Origin: Bradyrhizobium macuxiense
GTDB taxonomy: Bacteria > Pseudomonadota > Alphaproteobacteria > Rhizobiales > Xanthobacteraceae
Length of the DNA stretch: 64,000 nt
NCBI RefSeq assembly: GCF_007993935.1
Contig: NZ_VITY01000002.1
Location: forward strand, 558,001 to 622,000
Direction: 5' to 3'
In this document: in pieces, positions 24,611 to 32,777 of the stretch
Layout of the letters: each line of letters opens with the position of its first letter
How positions within the stretch are numbered: position 1 is the first letter of the stretch
The notes under the pieces: generated by a model
What the model was told of the DNA's origin: nothing
Seen by the model: the letters and a program-made list of their open reading frames with translations, nothing else
The model's database searches: none
Position numbers and translations under genes: made by a program

Positions 24611-26374
24611 TCAGGCCGCGCTGGTGGAGAGGCGGCCCATCTCGCGTGCCACGAGGTCGCGGTAGGGGCCCCTTCCCTTCACCAGGGTGTCGGGCGGACC
24701 GTCCTCGACGATCCGGCCGCCCTGCAGCACGACCACGCGATCGAAGCTGCGCAGCGTCGCGAGGCGGTGCGCGATCGCGACCACGGTACGCCCGCGCATC
24801 AGGCGCGACAACGCCTCGCGGATCGCCTCCTCGGAATCGGCATCGAGCGCCGCGGTGGCCTCGTCGAGCAGCAGGATCGGCGCATCCTTCAGGAAGGCGC
24901 GCGCGATCGCAATGCGCTGGCGCTGGCCGCCGGAGACCTTGACGCCGCGGTCGCCGACGATGGTGTTCATGCCCTCGGGCAGGCTTTCGATGAAATCGCA
25001 GCGCGCCGCGATCGCCGCCCGCAGCACCTCGTCGTCGGTGGCGTCCGGCCGGCCGTAGCGGATGTTCTCCAGGATCGAGCGGTGGAACAGCGAGATGTCC
25101 TGCGGAACCACCGAGATCGCGGCGCGCAGGCTCTGCTGGGTGACGCGCGAGATGTCCTGGCCATCGACCGTGATGTTGCCCTGCTCGACGTCGTAGAAGC
25201 GCTGCAGAAGGGTAAACAATGTTGACTTGCCGCCGCCGGACTGGCCGACCAGGCCGACCCGCTGGCCGGGCTGGATGCGCAGGCTAAAGCGCTCGAACAC
25301 CTGCAAGCCGCCGGGATAGCGGAACGAGACGTTGTTGAAGGCGATCGCCGCGCCGCTCTTCACCAGCACCTCGGCTTCGGGATGGTCCTTCAGCTCATGC
25401 GGCTGCAGCAGTGTCGCCAGCGCCTCGGTGAGGCGCGCGACATGCTGGGTGACGTCGACCAGCGCAACGGCAAGGTCACGCGTCGCGCTCAGGATCGAGA
25501 TGCCGAGCGTGCAGACCAGCACGACATCGCCGGTGGTGGCCTGGCCCTGCTGCCAGAGCGAGAGCGCCCAGGCCAGCATCGCGATCGTCAGGATCACGGT
25601 CACGGCAGCGTGAACAAGGCGGAGCTTTTCGAGATAACGCAGGGAACGGCCGCGCGCGACGAGTTCCCGATTCACCGTCGCGTCGAAGCGGTCGTGCTCG
25701 TAGCCGAGACCGCAGAATGCACGCACCAGCGGCAGGTTGTTGATGACGTCGACCATTTCGCCGTCGACCGCGGCCGCCCGGTTGGCGAAATCGTCATGCA
25801 GCGGCCTTCCGGCAGCGGCCATGCGGAACATCGCCACCACCATGGTTCCCGCGATCAGGATCAGCACTGCTGACATTGTCACGCTGACGGTTCCAACCAG
25901 GGTGATCGCCGCGAAGGTCGCGATGCAGGGCGGCAACACGTTCCATACGAACATGTTCTCCACCGTGAACACCGCGTTCGACGTCGCGGTGATCCGACTG
26001 GTCAGCATGCCCGGCAGCCGGTCCGTGAAATAGCTCGGCGCGTGGCCGGTGAGATGGCGGAACATGTCGCGGCGCAGGTCGCCGGTGACGCTGACGAAGG
26101 TGTAGCTCGCGGTCCAGCTCGCGATCCGCCACATGAAGTTGTCGGCTGCGATCAGCGACATGAGCAGAGCGAATGCCAGCCATACGCCATTCGCGGCCGA
26201 CGGCCCCGCCGACAACGCATCGACCAGATTCTTCACCCCGTATTGCGTGCCTACCGAGCAGGCAACCGCTGCGACGACGGCCGACAAGATCACAACATGC
26301 GACGGAAGCCGCCGGCGCAGATAGCGCAGCACAAAGGGGAACGGGCGATGCGCGTATCCTGACAGATGGTCCAT
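24611..26374 (-). CDS. MsbA-type ABC exporter (fused permease-ATPase)
   Basis: A 587-residue half-transporter that would act as a homodimer. The N-terminal ~310 residues are a six-helix ABC membrane domain. The ATPase has Walker A GQSGGGKST (about 375), Q-loop VVPQDISLFHRSI, signature VSGGQRQRIAIARA, Walker B ILLLDEATAALD and the H-loop AIAHRLATL. Relatives export lipids, glucans or drugs. ATG at 26374 was preferred over the in-frame TTG at 26386 because AGGA lies just upstream. It is divergent from the GT4 glycosyltransferase, so a shared glycan or glycolipid substrate is possible but unproven. Confidence 0.85.
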   Translation of the reverse strand: MDHLSGYAHRPFPFVLRYLRRRLPSHVVILSAVVAAVACSVGTQYGVKNLVDALSAGPSAANGVWLAFALLMSLIAADNFMWRIASWTASYTFVSVTGDLRRDMFRHLTGHAPSYFTDRLPGMLTSRITATSNAVFTVENMFVWNVLPPCIATFAAITLVGTVSVTMSAVLILIAGTMVVAMFRMAAAGRPLHDDFANRAAAVDGEMVDVINNLPLVRAFCGLGYEHDRFDATVNRELVARGRSLRYLEKLRLVHAAVTVILTIAMLAWALSLWQQGQATTGDVVLVCTLGISILSATRDLAVALVDVTQHVARLTEALATLLQPHELKDHPEAEVLVKSGAAIAFNNVSFRYPGGLQVFERFSLRIQPGQRVGLVGQSGGGKSTLFTLLQRFYDVEQGNITVDGQDISRVTQQSLRAAISVVPQDISLFHRSILENIRYGRPDATDDEVLRAAIAARCDFIESLPEGMNTIVGDRGVKVSGGQRQRIAIARAFLKDAPILLLDEATAALDADSEEAIREALSRLMRGRTVVAIAHRLATLRSFDRVVVLQGGRIVEDGPPDTLVKGRGPYRDLVAREMGRLSTSAA

Positions 26375-26685
26375 GACGTCCTGCAAAACCTGTTGAAGGT
26401 GAACGAGAAAATTCTAGTCGAAGCTCTCGTGCACGATGACGTGAAGGGCGGCGGTGGGATTCCTTGATGCAGCCATCAGTGCGCAACAATTTTGCAACGC
26501 TGGCGTCGGCAAAAACGTGTTGGAGCGTGATGGCATCAGCAAGACCAGAGTGTGATCGAAGAAAGAAGCGATAGATCTCCCACATCTAAGGAACCTCGCA
26601 CGTGCGAGAACGTTCCCGTCTTCGGCATGTCCGGTGCCATCAGAGGGCTGAGGGTTCACTCACATCACAAACAGGAGACGGAGAA
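26375..26685. other. Gene-free divergent region with a 14-bp palindrome
   Basis: This 311-bp stretch lies between the exporter and the GT4 gene and must hold both promoters. The perfect palindrome CTCGCACGTGCGAG (26595-26608) is flanked by GGAAC (26590-26594) and GTTCC (26612-26616), forming a larger dyad that is a plausible operator or the base of a leader hairpin for the GT4 gene. A short minus-strand frame at 26414-26659 has no recognisable features. Confidence 0.4.
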
Positions 26686-27753
26686 ATGCGCATCGCGCAG
26701 GTTGCCCCGCTGACGGAGGCTGTTCCCCCCAAGCTCTACGGCGGCACCGAACGGGTCGTGCACTGGCTGACCGAAGAACTTGTAACACTTGGACATGACG
26801 TGACGTTGTTCGCCAGTGGCGATTCACAGACCTCCGCGAAGCTCGATGCGACCTGGCCGAAGGCACTGCGCCTCGACGGCTCCGTCCGCGATCCCAATGC
26901 GCTGCACATGGTGATGCTGGAGCGCGTCCGGCAGAAAGCCGACGACGAGGAATTCGATTTCCTGCACTGCCATCTCGACTATTACCCATGGTCGCTGTTC
27001 GCGCGGCAGCCGACGCCTTTCGTGACCACGTTGCACGGGCGGCTCGACCTGCCGGAGCACCAGCCCGTCTTCAACACCTTCTCCAAGATCCCGGTAATCT
27101 CGATCTCCAACGCCCAACGGCGGCCGGTGCCGCAGGCGAACTGGGTGCGCACCATCCATCACGGCCTGCCGGAGAATCTGCTGACGCCGCAACCGGCCAG
27201 GCAGTCCTACCTCGCCGTGCTCGGCCGCATCGCGCCGGAGAAGGGCGTCGATCGTGCGATCAAGATCGCAACCCGTTGCGGTATTCCGCTGAAGATCGCG
27301 GCCAAGGTCGATCGCGCCGACCAGGAATATTACGATGAGTTGATCAAGCCGCTGATCACGAACAATCCGCTGGTCGAGTTCATCGGCGAGATCAGCGACC
27401 GCGAGAAGCCGGATTTTCTCAGCGGCGCGATCGGGCTCCTGGTTCCAATCGACTGGCCGGAGCCGTTCGGCCTCGTGATGATCGAAGCGATGGCCTGCGG
27501 CACGCCCGTCATTGCGTATAACCGCGGCTCGGTGCCCGAGATCATCGAGGATGGCCTGACCGGCTTCATCGTCGAGGACGAGATCAGCGCGATCTCCTCC
27601 GTCGGCCGCCTGTCGACGCTCAACCGCGACGCGATCCGCAAGCAATTCGAGACCCGCTTCACCGCACGCCGGATGGCGCTCGACTATCTCGCCGCCTATC
27701 GCAGCCTGATGGAAGCCAAGCCGCGCTTCAAGCTGGTGGCGAGCGCCGAATAG
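26686..27753 (+). CDS. GT4-family glycosyltransferase
   Basis: A 355-residue GT-B retaining glycosyltransferase. The N-terminal part has APLTEAVPPKLYGGTERVVHWLTEELVTLGHDVTLFAS, with the acceptor-side GGTE loop; the C-terminal part has LGRIAPEKGVDRAIKIA and EPFGLVMIEAMACGTPVIAYNRGSVPEII, containing the E-x7-E nucleotide-sugar motif. ATG at 26686 follows GGAGACGGAGA; the in-frame ATG at 26602 is not preceded by a ribosome site. The closest relatives I recall are the short soluble GT4 enzymes of rhizobia; donor and acceptor are unknown. Confidence 0.87.
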   Translation: MRIAQVAPLTEAVPPKLYGGTERVVHWLTEELVTLGHDVTLFASGDSQTSAKLDATWPKALRLDGSVRDPNALHMVMLERVRQKADDEEFDFLHCHLDYYPWSLFARQPTPFVTTLHGRLDLPEHQPVFNTFSKIPVISISNAQRRPVPQANWVRTIHHGLPENLLTPQPARQSYLAVLGRIAPEKGVDRAIKIATRCGIPLKIAAKVDRADQEYYDELIKPLITNNPLVEFIGEISDREKPDFLSGAIGLLVPIDWPEPFGLVMIEAMACGTPVIAYNRGSVPEIIEDGLTGFIVEDEISAISSVGRLSTLNRDAIRKQFETRFTARRMALDYLAAYRSLMEAKPRFKLVASAE

Positions 27754-28055
27754 AAGTTGCAGCGGCCGATCGAATGATCCGGCGGGCCGGCCGGCACTGT
27801 CCGTGCCGGTTCGTCGGGTCATTCGATTGTCAATAATACCGTCATGTCTGGCGGCAGCTCTCACGCAACGAAGCTGCTCACATGCGCGCGTCGCACGATT
27901 GTTGCGACGCACCGGTCGCAATTCGTTTCCCCACGGGTCCGGCCGATATCGCCTTTGCGATTGCCGAATTACGTGCTCTTATGCGCCCCGCTTGAGCAAA
28001 AAATAATAAGCGAGCGGACGGAGCAACCGGGCCGTGGTCGCACAGGGGGAACGCC
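27754..28055. other. Gene-free region between GT4 gene and liv operon
   Basis: About 300 bases. The first part holds the long hairpin described separately (27769-27827). The rest should carry the promoter of the following importer operon. It ends in CAGGGGGAACGCC, the ribosome site of the binding protein. I see no convincing small gene; two short overlapping plus-strand frames here have atypical Arg/Ser-rich content. Confidence 0.4.
27769..27827. terminator. Long imperfect hairpin after the GT4 gene
   Basis: ATCGAATGATCC (27769-27780) pairs with GGGTCATTCGAT (27816-27827) with one G-T type mismatch, and an inner stem CCGGCAC / GTGCCGG encloses TGTCC. It starts 16 bases after the stop of the glycosyltransferase gene. 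No T-run follows, so it may be a transcript-stabilising or rho-dependent end. Confidence 0.5.
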
Positions 28056-29309
28056 ATGACAGGGGACCGCAAGCCGCCGGCCATTAATAATGCCGCGCCG
28101 ACCCAAGCCTCACGCACGAAGCTGAACCGCCGCAAGTTCCTGGCCAGGACCGGCGGCGCCCTTGCAGCCGGTGCATTCGGCGCGGTCCCGCTGCGCGGCT
28201 GGGCCGCCGACCCGATCAATATCGGCGCGCTCTATCCGACCACCGGCAGCATGGCGCAGATCGGCACCGGCTGCGTTGCCGCGGCAAAGCTTGCGGTCGA
28301 CATGGTCAACGAGGCCGGCGGCATCAAGTCGCTCGGCGGCGCCAGGCTAAACCTCATCGTCTCCGACGTGCAGAGCGACACCACGGTGACGCGCACCGAG
28401 ACCGATCGTCTCATCACCGGCAACAAGCTGTCGGCGATCCATGGCTGCTATGCCAGCGCGCTGACCCTGATCGCGAGCGAGGTCTGCGAGCGCGCTCACG
28501 TTCCGATCATCACCGGATCGAGCTCCGACCAGCTCAACAAGGGACGCAGCTACACCTTCACGCCGTTCGCACGTGCCTCGCAATTCGCCAAGGCGCAGCT
28601 GCAGATGGCCAAGCTCGTCAGCGATCAGGCGAAGGTCGCCGTCATCTTCGAGAACACCGCGTTCGGCACCTCGACCTCGAACGGGCTGAAGGAGCTGGCG
28701 CCGGGCGAAGGCGTCGAGATCGTGATGTTCGAGCCCTACTCGGCCGGCTTCACCGATGCCAGCCCGCTGATCAACAAGGTCAAGGCGTCCGGCGCCAACA
28801 CGCTGTTCTCGCTGTCCTACCTCAACGACCTCATCCTGATCGTGCGCACCGTAAAGCAGGTCGGGCTCGACATCGCGATCAATGGCGGCTCGGGCGGCTT
28901 CGTGATGCCGGATTTCTACAAGAACGTCGGCAAGGCTGCCGAAGGCCTGCAGGGCGTGGCGCACTGGAACCACGACGTCAACGAGGATGCCCAGAAGGTC
29001 AACGCCGAATTCAAGAAGCGCACCGGCGAGTTCGCATTCGAATATGCCGGTGGCCTGGTCGCGCAGACCTTCATGCTGGCCGACGCGCTGGAGCGCGCCG
29101 CCTCAGCCGATCCGAAGAAAGTGCGCGAAGCGCTCTCGACGCTCGACGTCTCCTCCGGCTATGCGGCGATGGCGCCGGGCGGCAAGGTGAAGTTCGGGCC
29201 TGACGGCAAGAACGTCTATGGCCGTCCGGTCGGCGTGCAGTGGCAGAACGCCGATCTCGCCAGCATCTTCCCCAAGGAAGACGCCCGCGCCCCGCTGATA
29301 AAGACCTGA
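28056..29309 (+). CDS. Liv-type ABC transporter substrate-binding protein
   Basis: A 417-residue periplasmic binding protein (Peripla_BP_6/LivK fold), first gene of a complete five-gene importer. The N-terminus is a Tat signal: NRRKFLAR (Arg25-Arg26), then a hydrophobic Ala/Gly stretch and cleavage near GWAA. The mature part opens DPINIGALYPTTGSMAQIGTG and has AAKLAVDMVNEAGGIKSLGG, VSDVQSDTTVTRTETDRLI and ITGSSSDQLNKGRSYTFT, typical of the family. Rhizobial members bind amino acids, amides, urea or aromatic acids; the ligand is not predictable here. The ribosome site is AGGGGGAA. Confidence 0.9.
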   Translation: MTGDRKPPAINNAAPTQASRTKLNRRKFLARTGGALAAGAFGAVPLRGWAADPINIGALYPTTGSMAQIGTGCVAAAKLAVDMVNEAGGIKSLGGARLNLIVSDVQSDTTVTRTETDRLITGNKLSAIHGCYASALTLIASEVCERAHVPIITGSSSDQLNKGRSYTFTPFARASQFAKAQLQMAKLVSDQAKVAVIFENTAFGTSTSNGLKELAPGEGVEIVMFEPYSAGFTDASPLINKVKASGANTLFSLSYLNDLILIVRTVKQVGLDIAINGGSGGFVMPDFYKNVGKAAEGLQGVAHWNHDVNEDAQKVNAEFKKRTGEFAFEYAGGLVAQTFMLADALERAASADPKKVREALSTLDVSSGYAAMAPGGKVKFGPDGKNVYGRPVGVQWQNADLASIFPKEDARAPLIKT

Positions 29310-29325
29310 ACCGCGGTCGCATCGC

Positions 29326-30195
29326 ATGTGGGAGACACTGGCCCAGGCTGTGATCAACGGCCTGCTCATCGGCGGCATCTACGCGCTTGTCAGCATCGGC
29401 GTCACGCTGATCTTCGGCGTGGTCAAGATCGTCAATTTCGCCCAGGGCGAGTTCGTGATGATCGGGATGTATATCTCGTTCTTCCTCGCCACCCAGTTCG
29501 GCATCGATCCGCTGGTCTCGCTTGTTGTCTCGATGCCGGTGCTGTTCCTTGCGGGCGTCCTGATCCAGCATTTCCTGATCCGCAGGGTGCTCGGGCCGAA
29601 CGACATGCCGCAGATCTTCTTAACCTTCGCGTTGTCGCTGCTGCTGCTCAATCTCTCGCTGATGCTGTTCAGCGCCAACTACCGCACCGTCCATACCTCT
29701 TATTCGGATGAAGCCTGGCACATCGGCGGCCTCTACATCCCGTTGGCGAAGCTGATCGCCTTCGCGGTCGCGATGGCGCTGAGCGGCCTGCTCTGGGTAT
29801 TCCTGCACACAACCGATCTCGGCCGCGCCATGCGCGCGGCGTCGCAGAACCGCGACGTCGCGATGCTGATGGGGATCAATCCGAACCGCGTGTTCGCGGT
29901 GGCGTTCGGCACCGCGCTGGCGCTCGCGGGCGCCGCCGGCTCGCTCTTGATGCCGTTCTATTCGGCCTACCCGTTCGTCGGCCAGGTGTTCGTGCTGATG
30001 GCGTTCGTCGCCGTCGTGATGGGCACGCTCGGCAATGTGATGGGCGCGCTGGTCGCGAGCCTGATGATGGGCATCGCGGAATCGCTCGGCATCCAGTTCG
30101 TCGGCGCCGATTCCGGCCTGATCGTGGTGTTCGGGCTGCTGCTGCTGACGCTCGCCTTCAGGCCGAGCGGCCTCGGCGCCAGAAGAGGCCGCTGA
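29326..30195 (+). CDS. Branched-chain amino-acid-type ABC permease (LivH-like)
   Basis: A 289-residue membrane permease. It opens AQAVINGLLIGGIYALVSIGVTLIFGVVKIVNFAQGEFVMIGMY, the diagnostic first region of LivH, and ends LTLAFRPSGLGARRG. The cytoplasmic loop GRAMRAASQNRDVAMLMGINPNRVFAVAFGTALALAG contacts the ATPase. It shares a single base with the next gene (TGATG junction), so translation is coupled. It forms the channel with the LivM-like protein. Confidence 0.93.
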   Translation: MWETLAQAVINGLLIGGIYALVSIGVTLIFGVVKIVNFAQGEFVMIGMYISFFLATQFGIDPLVSLVVSMPVLFLAGVLIQHFLIRRVLGPNDMPQIFLTFALSLLLLNLSLMLFSANYRTVHTSYSDEAWHIGGLYIPLAKLIAFAVAMALSGLLWVFLHTTDLGRAMRAASQNRDVAMLMGINPNRVFAVAFGTALALAGAAGSLLMPFYSAYPFVGQVFVLMAFVAVVMGTLGNVMGALVASLMMGIAESLGIQFVGADSGLIVVFGLLLLTLAFRPSGLGARRGR

Positions 30196-31181
30196 TGCAG
30201 ACCCCAGGCAAAATGAAATGGCTGTGGCTCGTGATCGGGGCGGTCGTCATGCTCGCTCTGCCGCAGCTCGTCACCTCATCGTTCGCGATCGACATCTTCA
30301 TCCGCATCCTCTTGTTCTCCTTCATCGGCGTCGCCTGGAACCTGATGGGCGGCTATGCCAAGCAGCTGTCGCTCGGGCACGCCGCCTATTTCGGGCTCGG
30401 TGCCTACACCTCGACCATCATGCAGGTGAACTACGGCATCTCGCCCTGGATCGGGATGGTTGCGGGCGGCGTGGTCGCGATGCTGGCAAGCCTGCCGATC
30501 GGCTGGCTCTGCTTCCGCCTGCGCGGCCCCTATTTCACCATCGCGACGATCGCGACCGCGCAGGTGCTGATGCTGATCTTCCTCAAATTCCGCGATTTCG
30601 CCTGGGGCGCGGAAGGCACCACGATCCCGAACCTCGGCAGCGCGCCGCTGATGATGCAGTTCGAGGAGAAGTCGTCCTATTACTATGTCGTGCTCGGACT
30701 GCTCGCGGTCGGGCTATGGATCACCCACAGGATCGAAAAATCCTGGATGGGCTACTACCTCGTCGCCATCGGCGAGGATGAAGATGCCGCCGAAGCGGTC
30801 GGCGTCAACGCCCCCAAGATCAAGCGCGACATCTACATGATCAGCGCGTTCCTGACCGCGCTCGCCGGCACCTTCTACACCCAGTACATCTACTTCATCG
30901 ATCCGGCGACCGCGTTCAGCTTCAACGTCTCGATCGAGGCGGCGCTGGTGTCGATCGTCGGCGGCATCGGCACACTGTGGGGTCCCGTGATCGGCACCGT
31001 GCTGCTGGAGACCACCTCGGCGCTGCTGCAAAGCTGGCTCGGCAGCTCGGTGGGCGGCATCCAGCTCACGGTCTACAGCCTGATCCTGATGGCGGTCATC
31101 CTGTGGCGGCCGACCGGGCTGATCGGGTTCGCGACCGACGTCTATCACCGCACCCTCCGGCGCAAGCCGGCGCGCGCCTGA
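30195..31181 (+). CDS. Branched-chain amino-acid-type ABC permease (LivM-like)
   Basis: A 328-residue membrane permease. Family signatures are GVAWNLMGGYAKQLSLGHAAYFGLGAYTS, GWLCFRLRGPYFTIATIATAQVLML, EDEDAAEAVGVNAPKIKRDIYMISAFLTALAGTFYTQY and the C-terminal ILWRPTGLIG. Starts on the last base of livH's stop codon and ends 10 bases before the LivG-like ATPase. Confidence 0.93.
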   Translation: MQTPGKMKWLWLVIGAVVMLALPQLVTSSFAIDIFIRILLFSFIGVAWNLMGGYAKQLSLGHAAYFGLGAYTSTIMQVNYGISPWIGMVAGGVVAMLASLPIGWLCFRLRGPYFTIATIATAQVLMLIFLKFRDFAWGAEGTTIPNLGSAPLMMQFEEKSSYYYVVLGLLAVGLWITHRIEKSWMGYYLVAIGEDEDAAEAVGVNAPKIKRDIYMISAFLTALAGTFYTQYIYFIDPATAFSFNVSIEAALVSIVGGIGTLWGPVIGTVLLETTSALLQSWLGSSVGGIQLTVYSLILMAVILWRPTGLIGFATDVYHRTLRRKPARA

Positions 31182-31191
31182 GGTCACCCCG

Positions 31192-31935
31192 ATGGCAGAA
31201 GCACTGGTCATCAAGGGTCTCAGCAAGCGCTTCGGCGGCCTGCGCGCCGTGCAGGATGTCAGCTTCACCGTGCAGGAGAACGAGACAGTCGCGCTGATCG
31301 GGCCGAACGGCGCTGGCAAGACCACGAGCTTTCATTTGATCACCGGATTTCACCGGCCGGACTCCGGCTCGGTGCTCGCCTTCGGTCACGAGGTCGTGGG
31401 CTTGCGGCCGCACGATGTCTGCGCGCTCGGCATGGCTCGCACCTTTCAAGTTGCAAAACCGTTCGGCGCGATGACGGTGCTCGCCAATGTGATGACCGGC
31501 GCCTTCCTGCGCGACCGCCATATCGCCGCCGCGCGTACCAAGGCCCTCGAGGCGATCGAGTTCGTCGGCCTCGGCGCCAAGGAGCAGACGCGTGCCCGCG
31601 ACCTCACCACCATCGACCAGCGCCGCCTCGAGATGGCCCGCGCGCTGGCAACGCAGCCAAAAATCCTGCTGCTCGATGAGGTGATGGCCGGGCTCAATCC
31701 GGCCGAGATCGACCAGGCGGTGGCGCTGGTCAAGAAGCTCTCGGCCAGCGGCCTGACCATCGTGATCGTCGAGCACGTGATGCGCGCGATCATGGCGGTG
31801 GCCCGCCACATCGTAGTGCTGGACCACGGCCAGAAGATCGCCGAGGGCGCGCCCAAGGAGATCGTGGAGGATCCGGAAGTGATCCGCGCCTATCTCGGCT
31901 CCTACGTGCATCCGCCGGGAGACGCCCATGCTTGA
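31192..31935 (+). CDS. Branched-chain amino-acid-type ABC ATPase (LivG-like)
   Basis: A 247-residue ATPase: Walker A GPNGAGKTTS, the LivG-type GMARTFQVAKPFGAMTVLANVM, a signature region DLTTIDQRRLEMARALA that deviates from LSGGQ (DLTTIDQ), Walker B ILLLDEVMAGLNPAE, and the switch His in VIVEHVMRAIM. Many Liv-type LivG proteins have L-S/P-Y/H-G-xQR here, so DLTTIDQRR is a variant. It overlaps the next gene by 8 bases. Confidence 0.92.
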   Translation: MAEALVIKGLSKRFGGLRAVQDVSFTVQENETVALIGPNGAGKTTSFHLITGFHRPDSGSVLAFGHEVVGLRPHDVCALGMARTFQVAKPFGAMTVLANVMTGAFLRDRHIAAARTKALEAIEFVGLGAKEQTRARDLTTIDQRRLEMARALATQPKILLLDEVMAGLNPAEIDQAVALVKKLSASGLTIVIVEHVMRAIMAVARHIVVLDHGQKIAEGAPKEIVEDPEVIRAYLGSYVHPPGDAHA

Positions 31936-32632
31936 GCTCTCCGGCGTCAGCGCCAGCTACGGCTCGGTGCCAGCGATCACCGATGTCAGCATCTCCGTTG
32001 GCGCGGGCGAAGCCGTCGGCCTGTTAGGCGCCAACGGCGCCGGCAAGAGCACGACGCTGCGTGCGGTCTCCGGCCTCGTCAAACTGTTCGGAGGCAAGGT
32101 CAGCTTCGACGGCGTCGACCTCGCGACGCTGCCACCGTACCGGATCCCCGAGCTCGGCATCGCGCATGTCCCCGAAGGCCGCCAGGTATTCCCCGACATG
32201 ACGGTGCAGGAAAATCTCGAGATCGGCGCCTATACGCCGAAAGCCAAGGCGGACCGCGCGCGCACGATGGAGCTCGTCTACAGCATCTTCCCGCGGCTCG
32301 CCGACCGCAGGAAGCAGCTCGCCGGCACCATGAGCGGCGGCGAGCAGCAGATGGTCGCGGTCGGCCGCGGGCTGATGCTGAAGCCGCGCCTCTTGATGCT
32401 GGACGAACCCTCGCTCGGGCTCGCGCCCGTGATGACCGACGTGACCTTCGAGAAGATCGGCGAGATCCACAAGATGGGCACCGCGATCTTGTTGGTGGAG
32501 CAGAATGTCAGCCGCGCGCTGTCACTGGTGCAGCGCGCCTACGTGCTTGAAAGCGGCAATGTGATCATGCAGGGCACCAGCGCCGAGCTCGCCAACAATA
32601 AGCAGGTGCAGGCGGCGTATCTCGGGATTTGA
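31928..32632 (+). CDS. Branched-chain amino-acid-type ABC ATPase (LivF-like)
   Basis: A 234-residue ATPase completing the importer: Walker A GANGAGKST, GIAHVPEGRQVFPDMTVQENLEIGAY (diagnostic of LivF), signature MSGGEQQMVAVGRGLM, Walker B LLMLDEPSLGLAPVM and the H-loop LLVEQNVSRAL. Last gene of the operon; a long palindromic repeat follows and the convergent alkylsulfatase gene ends at 32778. Confidence 0.93.
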   Translation: MLELSGVSASYGSVPAITDVSISVGAGEAVGLLGANGAGKSTTLRAVSGLVKLFGGKVSFDGVDLATLPPYRIPELGIAHVPEGRQVFPDMTVQENLEIGAYTPKAKADRARTMELVYSIFPRLADRRKQLAGTMSGGEQQMVAVGRGLMLKPRLLMLDEPSLGLAPVMTDVTFEKIGEIHKMGTAILLVEQNVSRALSLVQRAYVLESGNVIMQGTSAELANNKQVQAAYLGI

Positions 32633-32647
32633 GATAGCACTTATCGA

Positions 32648-32756
32648 ACCGTCATCCTGAGGTGCGAGCGGAGCGAGCCTCGAAGGATGCACGGCCCGGC
32701 CGGTGGCCGTCGACCCTTCGAGACGCGCGCAAGAGCGCGCTCCTCAGGGCGACGGT
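32648..32756. repeat. Palindromic intergenic repeat, family B (copy 1)
   Basis: Outer arms ACCGTCATCCTGAGG and CCTCAGGGCGACGGT pair with one mismatch; inner GCCTCGAAGGATGCACGGCC and the CCTTCGAGAC arm extend the fold. A second copy with the same inner sequence TCGAAGGATGCACGGCCCG is at 49907-50020. It lies between two convergent genes and may terminate both. Confidence 0.9.
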
Positions 32757-32777
32757 CATCGCTTTGCATATGCGACC

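Noticed and set aside
28056..32632. Assigning the first liv-type operon to leucine, urea or amide transport.
   Set aside because: Ligand specificity of the binding protein cannot be read from the sequence, and there is no linked catabolic gene on the same transcript.
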